Source of the DNA: Argentina anserina | Taxonomy: Eukaryota; Streptophyta; Magnoliopsida; Rosales; Rosaceae | DNA length: 64,000 nt | Reading direction: 5' to 3' | NCBI RefSeq assembly: GCF_933775445.1 | Contig: NC_065875.1 | Span: 4,105,001-4,169,000 of the forward strand | Shown here: piece after piece, positions 10,601 to 21,230 of the stretch | Position numbering within the stretch: the first letter of the stretch is position 1 | Layout: each line of letters opens with the position of its first letter | The notes under the pieces: generated by a model | Seen by the model: only the letters and a program-made list of their open reading frames with translations | The model's database searches: none | Told to the model about the DNA's origin: nothing | Program-made: the position numbers and the translations under genes

Positions 10601-13600
10601 GCATTTTTCTGCTTTTTCCATCTTATGTTTTATGTTGGTTAGGACTAGGAGCAGAGTAGGATAGGGTAGTGGGCGTTAAGATAATCGGATGGGAATGGAA
10701 TTGATAGCTTTGATGAGAATGTGGATTGGTGGATTGATGATGATATTGGTCCTTTCATTGTTGTTACAAATTTTCATAAGGCATTTCTTTTTCAATTGAC
10801 TAAGAATTTGATAATATTTCTTTTTTCCAATGTATTATCTTTCTTGACTAACTTGAGCCAAATCGATAGTATGTTTGGAGTTATAAACTGAAAATCATTG
10901 TCCTGTTTCTTGAATTTGGATTTGATGGACTACAAATGACTTAGGATTACTTGATGGAAAATTTCTGTATTGTTTAATGTTCTGCATCATCTCTGTTGAT
11001 AATTTTTCTCTAACGCACAGTGTTTATAAAAATGTAGTTCTTTCTTCTTAAATTTGGATTGATTTACATATTTAGATAAATAATGATAATGGGGGTTCTA
11101 GGAATTTCTTTTCATAATATTTTGTAGATTATCGTACTATGCATCTTCCTAACTGATCTTAACCTCATTTGATTGTTATAATGGATTATCATAAATCCTA
11201 TATCGTTCTGTGAAACAGCACAAACAGTGCTGCGACCACGGCAATAGTGAATATTTTGGAGCGGCCAAGAAGAAAGGTCATTGCTGAGAAGCAGAGCCCT
11301 GTTTCTGTGCTTGAAGACAACACAAAAAGCAGCTCCACCCTGGAGTCCCACCAACCCCCAAGCAAATTTTTGGGGCAGCAGCAGCAGTTGGTCAGTAACC
11401 AACTTAACAACAAGCACAACCCAGAAGACACTGCCAAAGTGGAAGTTGAGACAAACACCACCACCCTCATGAATTCCCATGGGACCATCAAGCTGTCCTA
11501 TAAAGTGCCAAGCAGAATTTTAGAGCAGCAGCAGCTGTTTAGTTGCCAACCTACCAACAAACGCAGAAAGAAAAACACTGTCAAATTGAAGAATGAGGGA
11601 GCCGTTGCTACTCTCACGAGTTCTTGTGCGAACCTTGAGTCGCCAAATGAATTTCTGGAGCGGCAACAGCTGTTTAATGATCAACCTAACAATAACTGCA
11701 ACAAGAAGCATACTGCCATAGTGGAGGTGACCGTGAAAGCTGTGGATATATGGTATGTTTTTTTTTGTCTTTGCCTGGTTACTTTAGTGTGGTTAGGAGT
11801 TAGCAAGGTTGTTGTAATGGGCCTAGGATTGATCAGATGGTAAAGGACTAAAGGTAACTTCTTTGTTTGGTCAGTAAGCCAATGGAATTTTAAACTTGGC
11901 ATGCAATGCTTTATACTTGAAATTCATGTTGTTCTGTGATTCAAATCTTAATTTTACTCCTCTGCTGCTTGAAATTGGATTTGAGGGATATGAGGAAAGA
12001 TAATTTATATTAATGCATTGAATGATGTGGTCTTCTTTTGTCCTTTGAAATATATTATACTGTGCATAATCTTTCTTGACTAAAGGTAATTTCTTTGTTT
12101 TGGCCAGTAAGCCAATGAAATTTTAAACATGGCATGCAATGCTTTATACTTGAAATTCATGTTGTTTTGTGATTCAAGTCTTAATTTTATTCCTCTGCTG
12201 CTTGAAATTGGATTTGAGGGATATGAGGAAAGATAATTTATATTAATGCATTGAATGATGTGGTCTTCTTTTGTCCTTTGAAAATATTATACTGTTTATA
12301 ATCTTTCTCGACTAGCAACAGCTCAACTGAATAGCGTTTGGATATGGTCCAAGACTCTAACTTTAAGTTTCTGCTGCCTGAAATTGGACTTGATGGATTT
12401 GGGAGAATGTGGATCGACTTATTTATTTATTTCTTTCTTTCTTTTGTATGGGTTTTTCTGCTGACAAGCTTAGTTCTTTGCTATCTTGAATGTACACTTG
12501 AGTATGGAGATTTAAGGAGATTATGCATAGATGGATTTTGGGTTCTGGTAGTTCTTAATTGAGAGAATTGTTTCATGTGCATTATCTTTCTTGACCAAAT
12601 TCATTCCTAGTAGATAGTATTTTCGTAGAATTGTTTATGTTTCTGTGACTCCGTTTATCGTCCATTTTGAATATTATTACTTGATCAACTTTACACGTAA
12701 TGGAAAGTATACATGAGATTCAGAGATTCTAGTTTTTTCTTCTGTTTCTTGAATTTGGATTGATAACTTTGAATATATTCTTGAATTCAATAATTGTGGG
12801 ATATTATAATGTTTTTGAATATATTGACGAGGGATTTGGGAGTTCATGTTTTATGCATCTTTTTTTTTACTGAACTGATCCTTACTGATAACTATATTGA
12901 CAGCAGCCCCACTCTCATGAAGTCTAAGAAAGATTCATTGCCTGCTGTTGAAACATCAAATATCTTGGATCATTCAAGAGGCCATATTATTGCTGAACAG
13001 CGGATCCCTGTCTTGGTGCTTCAAAACAACACTAACAACAGTGCCACCCTCATGAGGGGTGCCTGTGAGACTGTTGAGCTGCCCCACCAGTCCTCAAGCA
13101 AAATTTTCAGGGAGCAGATGCTGTTTTATAACCCAGCTAACGACAACCCTGACAAAATAGACACTGCCACAGTGGAGATCGAGGGAAACATCACTTCCAC
13201 AATGAGCTCCTGTACAACACCCACGCTGGCCAGCCAAGCGCCAAACGAATTCTCCAGTCAGCAGGAGCTGTTCTTTAACTATCCTAATATCAACTGCAAC
13301 AAGAAAGACACTGCCATAGTGGAGATTGAGACAAAATGCCAGAACTGTGGGGCTAAACAGAGCTCCCAACAGTGGGAGGGTCCCATTGGACCCAAAATCT
13401 TGTGTCTTTCATGTGGGCTAGCCGGCATGGCCCAGAACACTGCTAGGCGGAAAAGAAGTACGCCTTTAGCTTCTTACAAAAGGTGCAAAAAGGAAGACAT
13501 TGCCAAAGTGAAGATGGCAGTGAAACTTGGTGATAAATGGTATGTTTTTCTTTGTCTTTGCCTTGCCGTGTCATAAGTGTGGTCAGGAGCTAGTAGGATT

Positions 13601-15834
13601 GTTGTAATGGGATCTAGGATAGTCAAGCTATGGATGAGTTCTTTGTTTTGTTAAATAAGTTCATGCTATGCTTATTGAACACTTTTGTATTGATATTATT
13701 AGATTTTCTTTTGTTGATTTTTGCAAATCTGAATTCTTTGCTGTACTGTGTTTCTGTTGTGACCTTGTTATCCAAAGATTGAATCATCTGTCTTGAACAA
13801 CTGTAGTTCAACAGTTGCATTCATTATGGTCATACATTAACTTTCTGCTTTGTTACTTGAATTGGATTTGATGGTTTAGTGGACTGTTGATTTGGTCTTT
13901 CAGTAGGATATCCTTAGTAGTTAAGGTTTTGTTTCTAACTTACTGTTTGCTATTTTTATTTTCCATTTGAGGATGATTATGGAGGATTTTGAAATCACAG
14001 GATCGAGTGTTTGCAGTTTTTTTTTTTAAAAAAACTTCCCTGAGATAATCTCTTTATCTTTTCTGGATACTGCATTTGAAGATATTAAATATATACTTTG
14101 TTTCCCTCTTGCTTGAGTTTTCATTTGGTGGACTCAAGGTGATTGGGTTAATGGATTAATGTTCTATCTTTTAATCATCTCTCTTAGTTCTAATTCCCTT
14201 TTTTTTTATCTGTATCACTAAATGTGGCAAAGCATGTCAGTATATGGATGGGTTTTGGTTCTTTTTATTGACTCTAGCTCTGACAGTTGTTTGTGATTTC
14301 CAGCACAAACGGCACTGCTGCCCTCATGAACTCCAAGAAAGACCCCTTTATCGATACATTAAATATCTCAGAGAAACCAAATGTCGTTGTCATTGCCGAG
14401 GAGCAGACCCCTGCCTCTGTGTTTGGATACAGCAGCATGCCCCTCATGAGCTCTACTCCGACCATCAACCCCCTCAACCAAGCCCCAAGCGAATTTCTGG
14501 GCCAGCAGAACCAGTTATGTGACCATAAGAATCACAAAGAGAAAGATGCTGCCACTGTGGAGACTGAGGGAAACAGCTCTACCCTCATGAGGTCCTCTGG
14601 GACCCTTGAGTTGCCCAACCAAGACCTAAACGAAATTTTGGAGCAGCAGCAGCTGCTCTGTAAGAAAGCTAAGAACATCCCCAACAAGAAAGACACTGCT
14701 AGAGTGGAGATCAAGGAAAACAGCACCACCCTCATGATCCCTTGTGGGACTTCCAAGGCGCCCTACCAATCACTGAGTGAATTTCTGGGACAACAACAGC
14801 TTATTTGTAACCGAGATAACAATGATACAAACAAGGAAAATGCTGTCAATATGGAGAATGAGGGTAAGTGCCAAAATTGTGGGGAAGAACAGAACCCACG
14901 ATGGTTGGGAAGTTGCCTTGGACCAAAAACCCTATGTCATGTCTGTGGGCTGGCTAAGTTCACAGCCCTGCAGCAAAGCAGTATTGCTATGGAAATGCCC
15001 TGTCCATTACCTGCCACTGTAAGTTTTGGACAAACATGTATGGTCTTATGAATTAAGAGTTTGGAGTTACCTATTCGGCTTATGTGTTTGTGACTTAAGC
15101 TTATTCGGGTTCATTTACTGATTCCACTGACATTTTTCAATATCTGTATGTCGCAGAAACCAAGTGTTATAGCCAATGGCGAGCACCAAAAACTTTTCTC
15201 AGCTCAGGAAAATAGCACAAAGAACAGCACAGACCTCATGAGCTCCTGCAGGATAACGATACCCCACCGCGCCCGAAGCAAGGGTCACTGTAGAAGAAGA
15301 AGCACAATTCCAAGCCAGCAAGTTGGGATTGGAGAAAAATGTGTGCAATGCGGAAAACAGACAAATAGGTGGCGGATGGGTCCCCTCGGACCCACAACCC
15401 TGTGTAATGCCTGTGGAAATAAGTACCTGCCCTTGTGGGGAATAAGCGAAGTGACAGTGGACATCACCAAGTGTCAGCATTGCGGGTCTAGAGAGGCGAC
15501 ACAATTGCTAATGAGTGCCCTTGGAGCCAAAACCCTATGTGCTGTATGTTATCATTGGATTAAGTATGGGCGGCAGCAGTTATGTAACCAAACTAACAAC
15601 AATTCAGACAGGAAAGCCATTAGTAAAGTGGTTACTGGAAGAAAATGCCATCATTGCGGAGTTGAGGAAACCGCACTTTGGCGGTCAGGTCCTATGGGTT
15701 CCAAAACACTATGTAATGCATGTGGGCTCCGGTGGTACAAATTCGGGGATTTTTGCCGTGACTGCTGTGCTAGTATATCAATGCCTTCGATTTGTCACAG
15801 GAAAGTGCCGACATGTAGAAGCAAGAAATTGTAG
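9623..15834 (+). CDS. Long-form model: six-exon fused poly-finger GATA protein
   Basis: Joining 9623-9697, 9911-10596, 11219-11752, 12904-13539, 14304-15018 and 15157-15834 gives one uninterrupted frame of 1107 codons plus stop. Every junction has GT-AG borders and matching phase: 0, 2, 2, 2, 0. Predicted fingers lie at about residues 95-114 (shortened), 175-200 (canonical), 577-602, 833-858, 944-968, 988-1013 and 1046-1071. A 47-55 residue repeat rich in Gln and Asn separates them. No in-phase ATG exon of the MVSLDP type precedes exons 3-6, so they are best explained as extensions of this gene. Open frames and compatible phases across about 5 kb argue against simple decay, but several fingers have lost key residues. 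Alternatives are a short 254-residue product plus untranslated remnants, or a mixture by alternative splicing. Transcript data would decide. Confidence 0.55.
10244..10351 (+). repeat. 27-bp coding minisatellite (4 units)
   Basis: Four tandem 27-bp units encode nine-residue blocks of the type K-S-D-K-V-K-K-S-I between the degenerate and canonical fingers. The units differ by a few substitutions and keep frame. They form a highly charged, probably disordered or helical spacer. The simple GATA gene at 6243 has none. Confidence 0.85.
11219..11752 (+). CDS. GATA array exon 3: linker repeats, no finger
   Basis: Acceptor AAACAG at 11213-11218, donor GTATGT at 11753, phase 2 at both ends. The exon begins CACAAACAGTGCTGC, close to the DNA of the simple GATA gene (STNSSSA), then encodes [11 protein letters not shown], the motif seen before the basic region there. 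Three diverged linker units follow, each with a Thr-Leu-(Met) opening, an (E/K)FLGQQQL-type centre and an N-N-x-x-N-K-K-D-T-A end. No zinc finger is present: the finger-encoding part was not duplicated or was lost here. The repeat appears to descend from the linker in front of the finger (PPQQLFWNQ in the simple gene). Exon status is inferred from splice sites and the open frame. Confidence 0.55.
11848..12312 (+). repeat. 232-bp tandem duplication inside GATA intron 3
   Basis: Two adjacent copies (about 11848-12079 and 12080-12312) share long blocks such as GGCATGCAATGCTTTATACT and AATGCATTGAATGATGTGGT with few differences. They contain no coding sequence. Their similarity is higher than between the surrounding GATA exons, so this duplication is younger than the exon duplications. 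Confidence 0.85.
12904..13539 (+). CDS. GATA array exon 4: linker repeats plus altered finger
   Basis: Acceptor TTGACAG ending 12903, donor GTATGT at 13540, phase 2 at both ends. It opens with [19 protein letters not shown], recalling the [12 protein letters not shown] block of the simple GATA gene, then an [12 protein letters not shown] form of the SPVSVLE motif. Two linker units follow. The finger (long-model residues 577-602) is CQNC, 18 residues, then CLSC. The four cysteines and the tryptophan are kept, but the usual WRMGP is WEGP and the CNAC asparagine is replaced, and the basic YKSGRL tail is missing. It may fold around zinc, but sequence-specific DNA binding is doubtful. The exon is preceded by about 1.15 kb of intron that resembles the 3' flank of a GATA gene. 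Confidence 0.6.
14304..15018 (+). CDS. GATA array exon 5: three linker repeats plus altered finger
   Basis: Acceptor TTTCCAG ending 14303, phase 2; donor GTAAGT at 15019, phase 0. It begins with the same CACAAACGGCACTGCTGCC-type start as exon 3. [12 protein letters not shown] is a diverged PAVET-type block and [10 protein letters not shown] a diverged SPVSVLE. Three linker units follow, the best-preserved series in the array. The finger (long-model residues 833-858) is CQNC, 18 residues, then CHVC. It keeps tryptophan and GPKTLC, but the WRMGP core reads WLGSC and the CNAC asparagine is histidine. A strong internal donor-like GGGTAAGTG at about 14862-14870 sits just before the finger and could give a finger-less splice form. 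Confidence 0.6.
15157..15834 (+). CDS. GATA array exon 6: terminal exon with three fingers
   Basis: Acceptor GTCGCAG ending 15156, phase 0; stop TAG at 15832-15834. It resembles the simple GATA gene more than the middle exons do: [27 protein letters not shown] and STIPSQQ match its linker and basic stretch. Three fingers follow. The first (residues 944-968 of the long model) is CVQC...CNAC with a 17-residue loop retaining WRMGP. The second (988-1013) is CQHC...CAVC, which has lost the tryptophan (QLLMSA). The third (1046-1071) is CHHC...CNAC with WRSGP and 18 residues, the best candidate here for DNA binding. The YRPASSPTF tail is missing and ends as a Cys-rich stretch and CHRKVPTC. The 3' flank again carries a TAGTAGGATTAG block like the other copies. 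Confidence 0.65.
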   Translation, partial: KPSVIANGEHQKLFSAQENSTKNSTDLMSSCRITIPHRARSKGHCRRRSTIPSQQVGIGEKCVQCGKQTNRWRMGPLGPTTLCNACGNKYLPLWGISEVTVDITKCQHCGSREATQLLMSALGAKTLCAVCYHWIKYGRQQLCNQTNNNSDRKAISKVVTGRKCHHCGVEETALWRSGPMGSKTLCNACGLRWYKFGDFCRDCCASISMPSICHRKVPTCRSKKL

Positions 15835-18800
15835 GAATGGGAGTAAGAGCCTGCAAATAGAAACAACACTATTGGTGAGTAACCATTTCCTTTTTCTCTG
15901 CAGTGTAGTTAGTAGCTAGTAGGATTAGCGGAACTGTTGATATATGGTAGTTGGCTTGGCTGCTTGAATTTGCATTTGATCAATGAATCAAGGGTGAATA
16001 TGGAATTGTGGATTAAGATTTGAATTGTCCTTTCTCGACTTACTTACCCCTGATTAATAGCGGTAGAAGTGAATATTAGTTCATTGCAAGTAGCATCACT
16101 CTTTAGGTTGCATCTTCTGGTGAAAATCTCCTATGAATATATATGAATTACAGCAAGGGATATTGTAGTTGTGTCACATGTTTGTTTCTTTGTTTTGGAT
16201 GTATGGAATTTCCTTGTTACTTTGTGGAAGCCCTGATGAGCTCTCTTCTCAAATATGGATCTTGGGCTTGTAAACTGTAATGAGAACTGGACTCAAGCAA
16301 CTGGGAAATGCTGATGCACTATTTCTTGTCCTCTGAAACACAGACTATATACATTTAAGTTTAACCTAGACACTAAACTCAAAGATTTGGTAAAAAGCCG
16401 ATGCTCCGATCTCTTTATGATCTTGCTCAGAATTCAGAAGCACTTTAGTTTTGTTTAATTTCATAACTTGTTAAGGGTGAAGATTTGTCTGCTGTAAAGT
16501 ACTGTTTCGTGAGGCAGATGTAGTGTTTGAATGCATATGGGATGGAATGTCTTTCAGCACATCCATTTTTTTTTTTGGTCTAATTTTAGCAGACTTGGAC
16601 TTGATGAATTATTTTGGTTGCAGTAAACTTTTTTGTCCCTCATTCTTCGGAAAAAAGCAATTCAAGACTTACATTCGCGTTATCGCCAAGTCTTTTTCTT
16701 CTTTTGCCCCCTTTTCTTCTTGCATTTCTATGTTCATCAGTTTTTATGATGACATGTGATATCCCAGATTACCAGTTACAGTAAACAGGCCAGATTCAGG
16801 GTTGTTAAAAGATGATGCAGCATTTGCGCTCAAATTTTTTTTTGGACCAAGTGCTCTTATATTTTGAATGTTTTTTTTTTTGGAAATGTTATATTTTGAA
16901 TGTTAAAGAGCTGTGATTGTGTTCTTATGCCTTGTTCTCTGGTCATAAAAGATGTCATCCCAGTATACATGGTTAATGCTCCTCTGAATCTGGTTAGGAT
17001 TTCAGGTCCTCTATGGTACGAGGATGTATACCATACAAATATTTACAACTGAATAAATAAAATTACCACATTAACAACAATTTCATTAAACTAAATTATG
17101 ACATTGACAACAAATTATCACTTTACACATTTACATATAATTGAACAAAATTACTATTATTATAACAATTTGTTTAAAAACTTGTAAAATATTGTAAATG
17201 AAGTAATTATCTATAATAAAACTATATTACTTAAATAGTTATTTATTTTACCACAATGACGACAAATTTATAGTCATATTTGTAAATGTGGGTACCATAT
17301 ATATGCTGGTGTGTACCTAAGAAAATTCCGGATCTGAGAACATATTAGCCAAAAAGAAGCAAGTCTATCATTTTAGTGTTGCTTTAGATTGTAAACTCTT
17401 GCAACCATACTCCATGTCAGTACATAGACCTTTTCTTTAAGTGATGATGAATCAATTTAACTATTTCTCCACAACTTGTTCACGTTCTTCACCTCAGCAA
17501 ATCCACATATAGCTTTGCCATCTTTCCTATCAGAAAATCACAGTATTCACGGACGAAGATAATCTCATTTTTTCTAAAGGATGCCTATTTCTATTTCTCG
17601 ATCTCAATTACATTCGAAGCAAAACTTTAGCCAAAGAAGAGGTGTACAACGAGCTCATGAACAAAAGACATAATTCAAGATATAACATCATTAACATGAG
17701 TCCGAAAAATTGATAATCTATCTCTTTCAATACCAAGTATAACATATACAAACAACACAACAGAGAGGAAGATAAAGAATTCGACAAATGACGCAAAGCT
17801 ATACACAGCATGCATGCATCATCTATTACGTTAATGAGATTCAAAGTGGAGATGTGAAATTTCTTTCATTAATAGTTTCTATTGTTTTACATCTCAAAAT
17901 TTTATTTCATTTGATAAAGGATCTTTGACGGTGGAGTTAATTAACATTGGCAGGAATGGCAGATGAGGCTCCTAACTTCAAGATCAATGCTCATTAAGTA
18001 AATATTAAACCCCTAAAAACTAGAGTTTTCTGTCTAACTAAGATTAGAGAGGCTCTGAAACCCATAAAGCAGCAGTGCTTCCAATCAAAGCAGAAACCGA
18101 TCTTGTTTACCTTGTGTTGGAAAATATTGTTTCTTTTTCTTTTCCCAGTTTAAATATGAAGCTCTCAAATTGAAGAATTGAATAAGGGATTCTATATTTC
18201 TATTGCAGAATGGTATAAAGGAAGGCATCATTGATGTTGGTCCTCATTGCAATGATAGATTATGGCCAAGGCATGTGCGCAGTAGGAAAGAAATGCTGAT
18301 ATAGAGAAGACTAATTAAGCTCATATAAAGGGAGCTAGGTAGTGGGAATGGTATGTATGTATCATTAAAAACAATAAAAAGATCAAAGATCAAAGATTCA
18401 CGATTTAGCTATGAACAAGATGGTAATTCATAATGTAGATTAAATGTTTTATGAAAATCGCTTTAGTGGTGGACAATTAGCCGATAAGTTCGAAATTTAG
18501 GGGCTCCATGTCCCCCTTGTTGTAAGTTTTTAGTTGATAAGGTCCTGTAATTTGAGATAGAAACATGCATGATTGAAGAATAAGACAATTTCTTGGTGAT
18601 CATTTTTGGCAAATACTTTAAGGACTTTTTATGAAAACCTAAGCCAGTGTGTTATTCAACAAATTACGCTCTGAAATGAATGAAGTAAACTTTGAGGTTT
18701 GAATGCATATATCGCACACGAATTTTGAAAATTATTGATGGAAAGATCGAGCAACACAAAGTCATACTTAGATGTTCATCAGATACATCAGGCACTGAAT

Positions 18801-20180
18801 TTAGTGAATTATATTCCTTATATTTGAAGTTACTCCTTTGAACCGAAGACCTGCGAGAATGGCAATTAAGAGCAAACATTAATATCATCATCATAAGCAA
18901 AAGAAACAAAGAGATGGGGTTCATTTTCCCAATTGATCCTCAATATTGTACCTACCAAAACTTGATGGTGACTTTAGTGGAGATGAGCCAATCCTCAACA
19001 TCTTCATCCATCCAACTCAAGCCTTTGCCCTCTTCTGCATGTTATGCTCTAATAGTCATCAACATGTTGTGTGTATTTTCTCATATTCTTGAATTATCTT
19101 GTGGGACTCTTGGAGTCACTTTTCAAGATTGAATGATTTAGTAGTCGGACTCATAAACCATAGCAATGGACCAATTTGATATAGACGTAAAGCCGATAGT
19201 GCCTAGTGGCCGGTTTGGCAGCTTAGAGAGCTTTTTATACCTATATGAATTTACAAGGTCCGTATCCTTGAGATTTGTGGACCATGTACACACACTGCCT
19301 AATTCGTAGTTTCATTTCCCTCATGTCTATTTTCACCGAATTAGCCGAAAGTGAGATGTGCTATGAAGTAGGACTGAGAACGATCATCCAATAGACTTCA
19401 AGTTACTCATTCACATTAGTGAAATGCAAAATGAAGCTTACAAGTTGAAGTCACTTGCACCTTTTTCTTTCTTTTGTGAAAGGAGTTGCCACACATCTGG
19501 TATAACAAGGCTAAGCAAATCTGAGGCTTCTGAAAGACCCCAAGCTCCCAGGAAGTGTAGGAAGATGTCGCAGAAAATTGAGTAGGAGGACAAACTCTCT
19601 CTACGTATGGTGGTCATGTAAATTAGGTTAAACTTTCAATTGTTCGGATAACCTAATAGTATGAAGTTACTGTTGTTTTTGGAGCTTTCTGTAGGGTAGT
19701 TTTACTTAGGCAGCTTAATTTATGGCTATTTAGACACTGATACAATTATGTTTTGCCCTCCACAGATGGTCATTGTGTAACAACCTACATTTACGTTAGA
19801 TGGATTAGCACAGAACTAAGATGTTAATTTTTTTGTTAGAATTAAGCTAGATACTCTCTAATGTAACAAAAATAACAAAGAGATGTTCCTCAAGAAATAA
19901 TTGAGTTTACCGCAAAACTGCAATCTAAATTATGTAATTTGACAACCGATGTGACATCACCTGAGATTTAGGCATTTAGCCTGAGATAAACAAGTGAAAA
20001 ATACTTTGCATTAGCCTAGCACATAAAACAATATAATAGTGAAGACAAACACTGATACAAAACAGAATCTTGCTTAAGTGCCTAACCAACCAACTCAGAT
20101 CAACAAAATCCCAGAAAGCCTTTTGAGTTTTTCTTCCTTTCTCCCAAAAACTCACAAACAATAAAAGAATTCAAACTTTT
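15835..20180. other. Intergenic between GATA block and receptor kinase
   Basis: No gene is supported. The first 250 bp are the 3' flank of the GATA array. At about 17030-17330 lies an AT-rich block with repeated ACCACA(A/T)(T/G)(A/G)AC motifs that may be a decayed MITE. A minus-strand frame at 18664-18924 starts with a hydrophobic segment (FLLLMMMILMFAL) that could be a signal peptide, but the rest matches no family I recognise. Confidence 0.45.
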
Positions 20181-20229
20181 TTGTTGCCAAAAAAGATTGC
20201 CACAGTTCCCCTCCCTACTTTTCCAAAAG

Positions 20230-21230
20230 GCACTTCAAAAATTGAGAGTCCCCACAACTCTCTTCTTCTTCTTCTTCTCCTTCCCAGCTTCTCTTCTCTT
20301 CTCTTCTCTACACAGGGAGCTCACATCAGAGTGACAGCAGCATCACCAAAGCATGCTTTGTCGGCCATTAAAGCTTCACCCAAAAGCTCTGCCACCTTCA
20401 TTTTCCTAATTCATTCACACCCATCATTCCTAAAGATTAAACCTTTATCAATTTTGGGTTCATGGGTTTATTGCTATTTGGTGCAATATAATATACCCAG
20501 CAAGATCTCTATCTCTTTTGGTTCTGTTTCACACTTTGCATTCTTGAAAAAGGTGCGGCCTTTTTTGCTTCAATCTTGGCCCTTTTGGGTTTTTTTTGGG
20601 GTTCATGATTCCTTGGCTTTCAGCTTGTCATTTCAGCCGACTCAGTTGCCCAAGTGGTGGTGGCCTCTTGCATTTTCTTTCTGTTTTCGATGAAGTGATC
20701 ATGGAGTTTGAGAGGTATGATGCTTAAAGCTTCAGTCTCTGCAGTCATTGGTTTGTTTTCAGTTTCACTTGTTCTCGGGTTCATGAAAAAATTGATGGAT
20801 CACTCTTTTCTATTATGTTGGTTTCAGTTTCACTAGTTTAATCAGTTCATCAGTTTTGTGTCATTTGGTTCCTCTCATTTCTGAAACGTTTAGTTTATCT
20901 ATTATTCTTGTGTTTATTGTGCTGTTCTTTCTGTTTAGCAGTGTGAATTTAACTTAAAGGTGCTCTATGTTGCTTATCTATTTTAGGTTGTATTGATATG
21001 TATATGGTGAAGTTTGTTTTGTCAAATTGAATTGATCTCTTGAATGTGTTTGGATCTTATATTCCGAGACTGGCAAGAATTTTATTCATTGTGTAAATAA
21101 ACAGTATTGTAGATGATGCTAGGGAATCGATTTGGTTATACTGCATTGTGATCTGAAGTAGCCATCGATTTGCAGGTGCTAAAATATCATAGTTATGAGG
21201 TAGTTGTGATCCTGATTGAGGGTTACTAAG
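20230..21230 (+). promoter_or_regulatory. Probable 5' leader of the receptor kinase, with a leader intron
   Basis: A pyrimidine-rich stretch (TCTTCTTC repeats, about 20250-20310) is typical of plant transcript starts. A candidate leader intron runs from GTATGA at 20715 to TTGCAG at 21175, leaving a short exon before the start codon at 21231. The 170-codon frame at 20181-20693 overlaps this leader and has no domain, so it is not called as a gene. Leader structure is inference. Confidence 0.45.

Noticed and set aside
18664..18924. 86-codon minus-strand frame with a hydrophobic start
   Set aside because: Could be a small secreted peptide, but the rest has no recognised motif and no splice or context support.
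20181..20693. 170-codon open frame before the receptor kinase
   Set aside because: Overlaps the pyrimidine-rich leader; low-complexity Ser/Leu/Phe composition; no domain.
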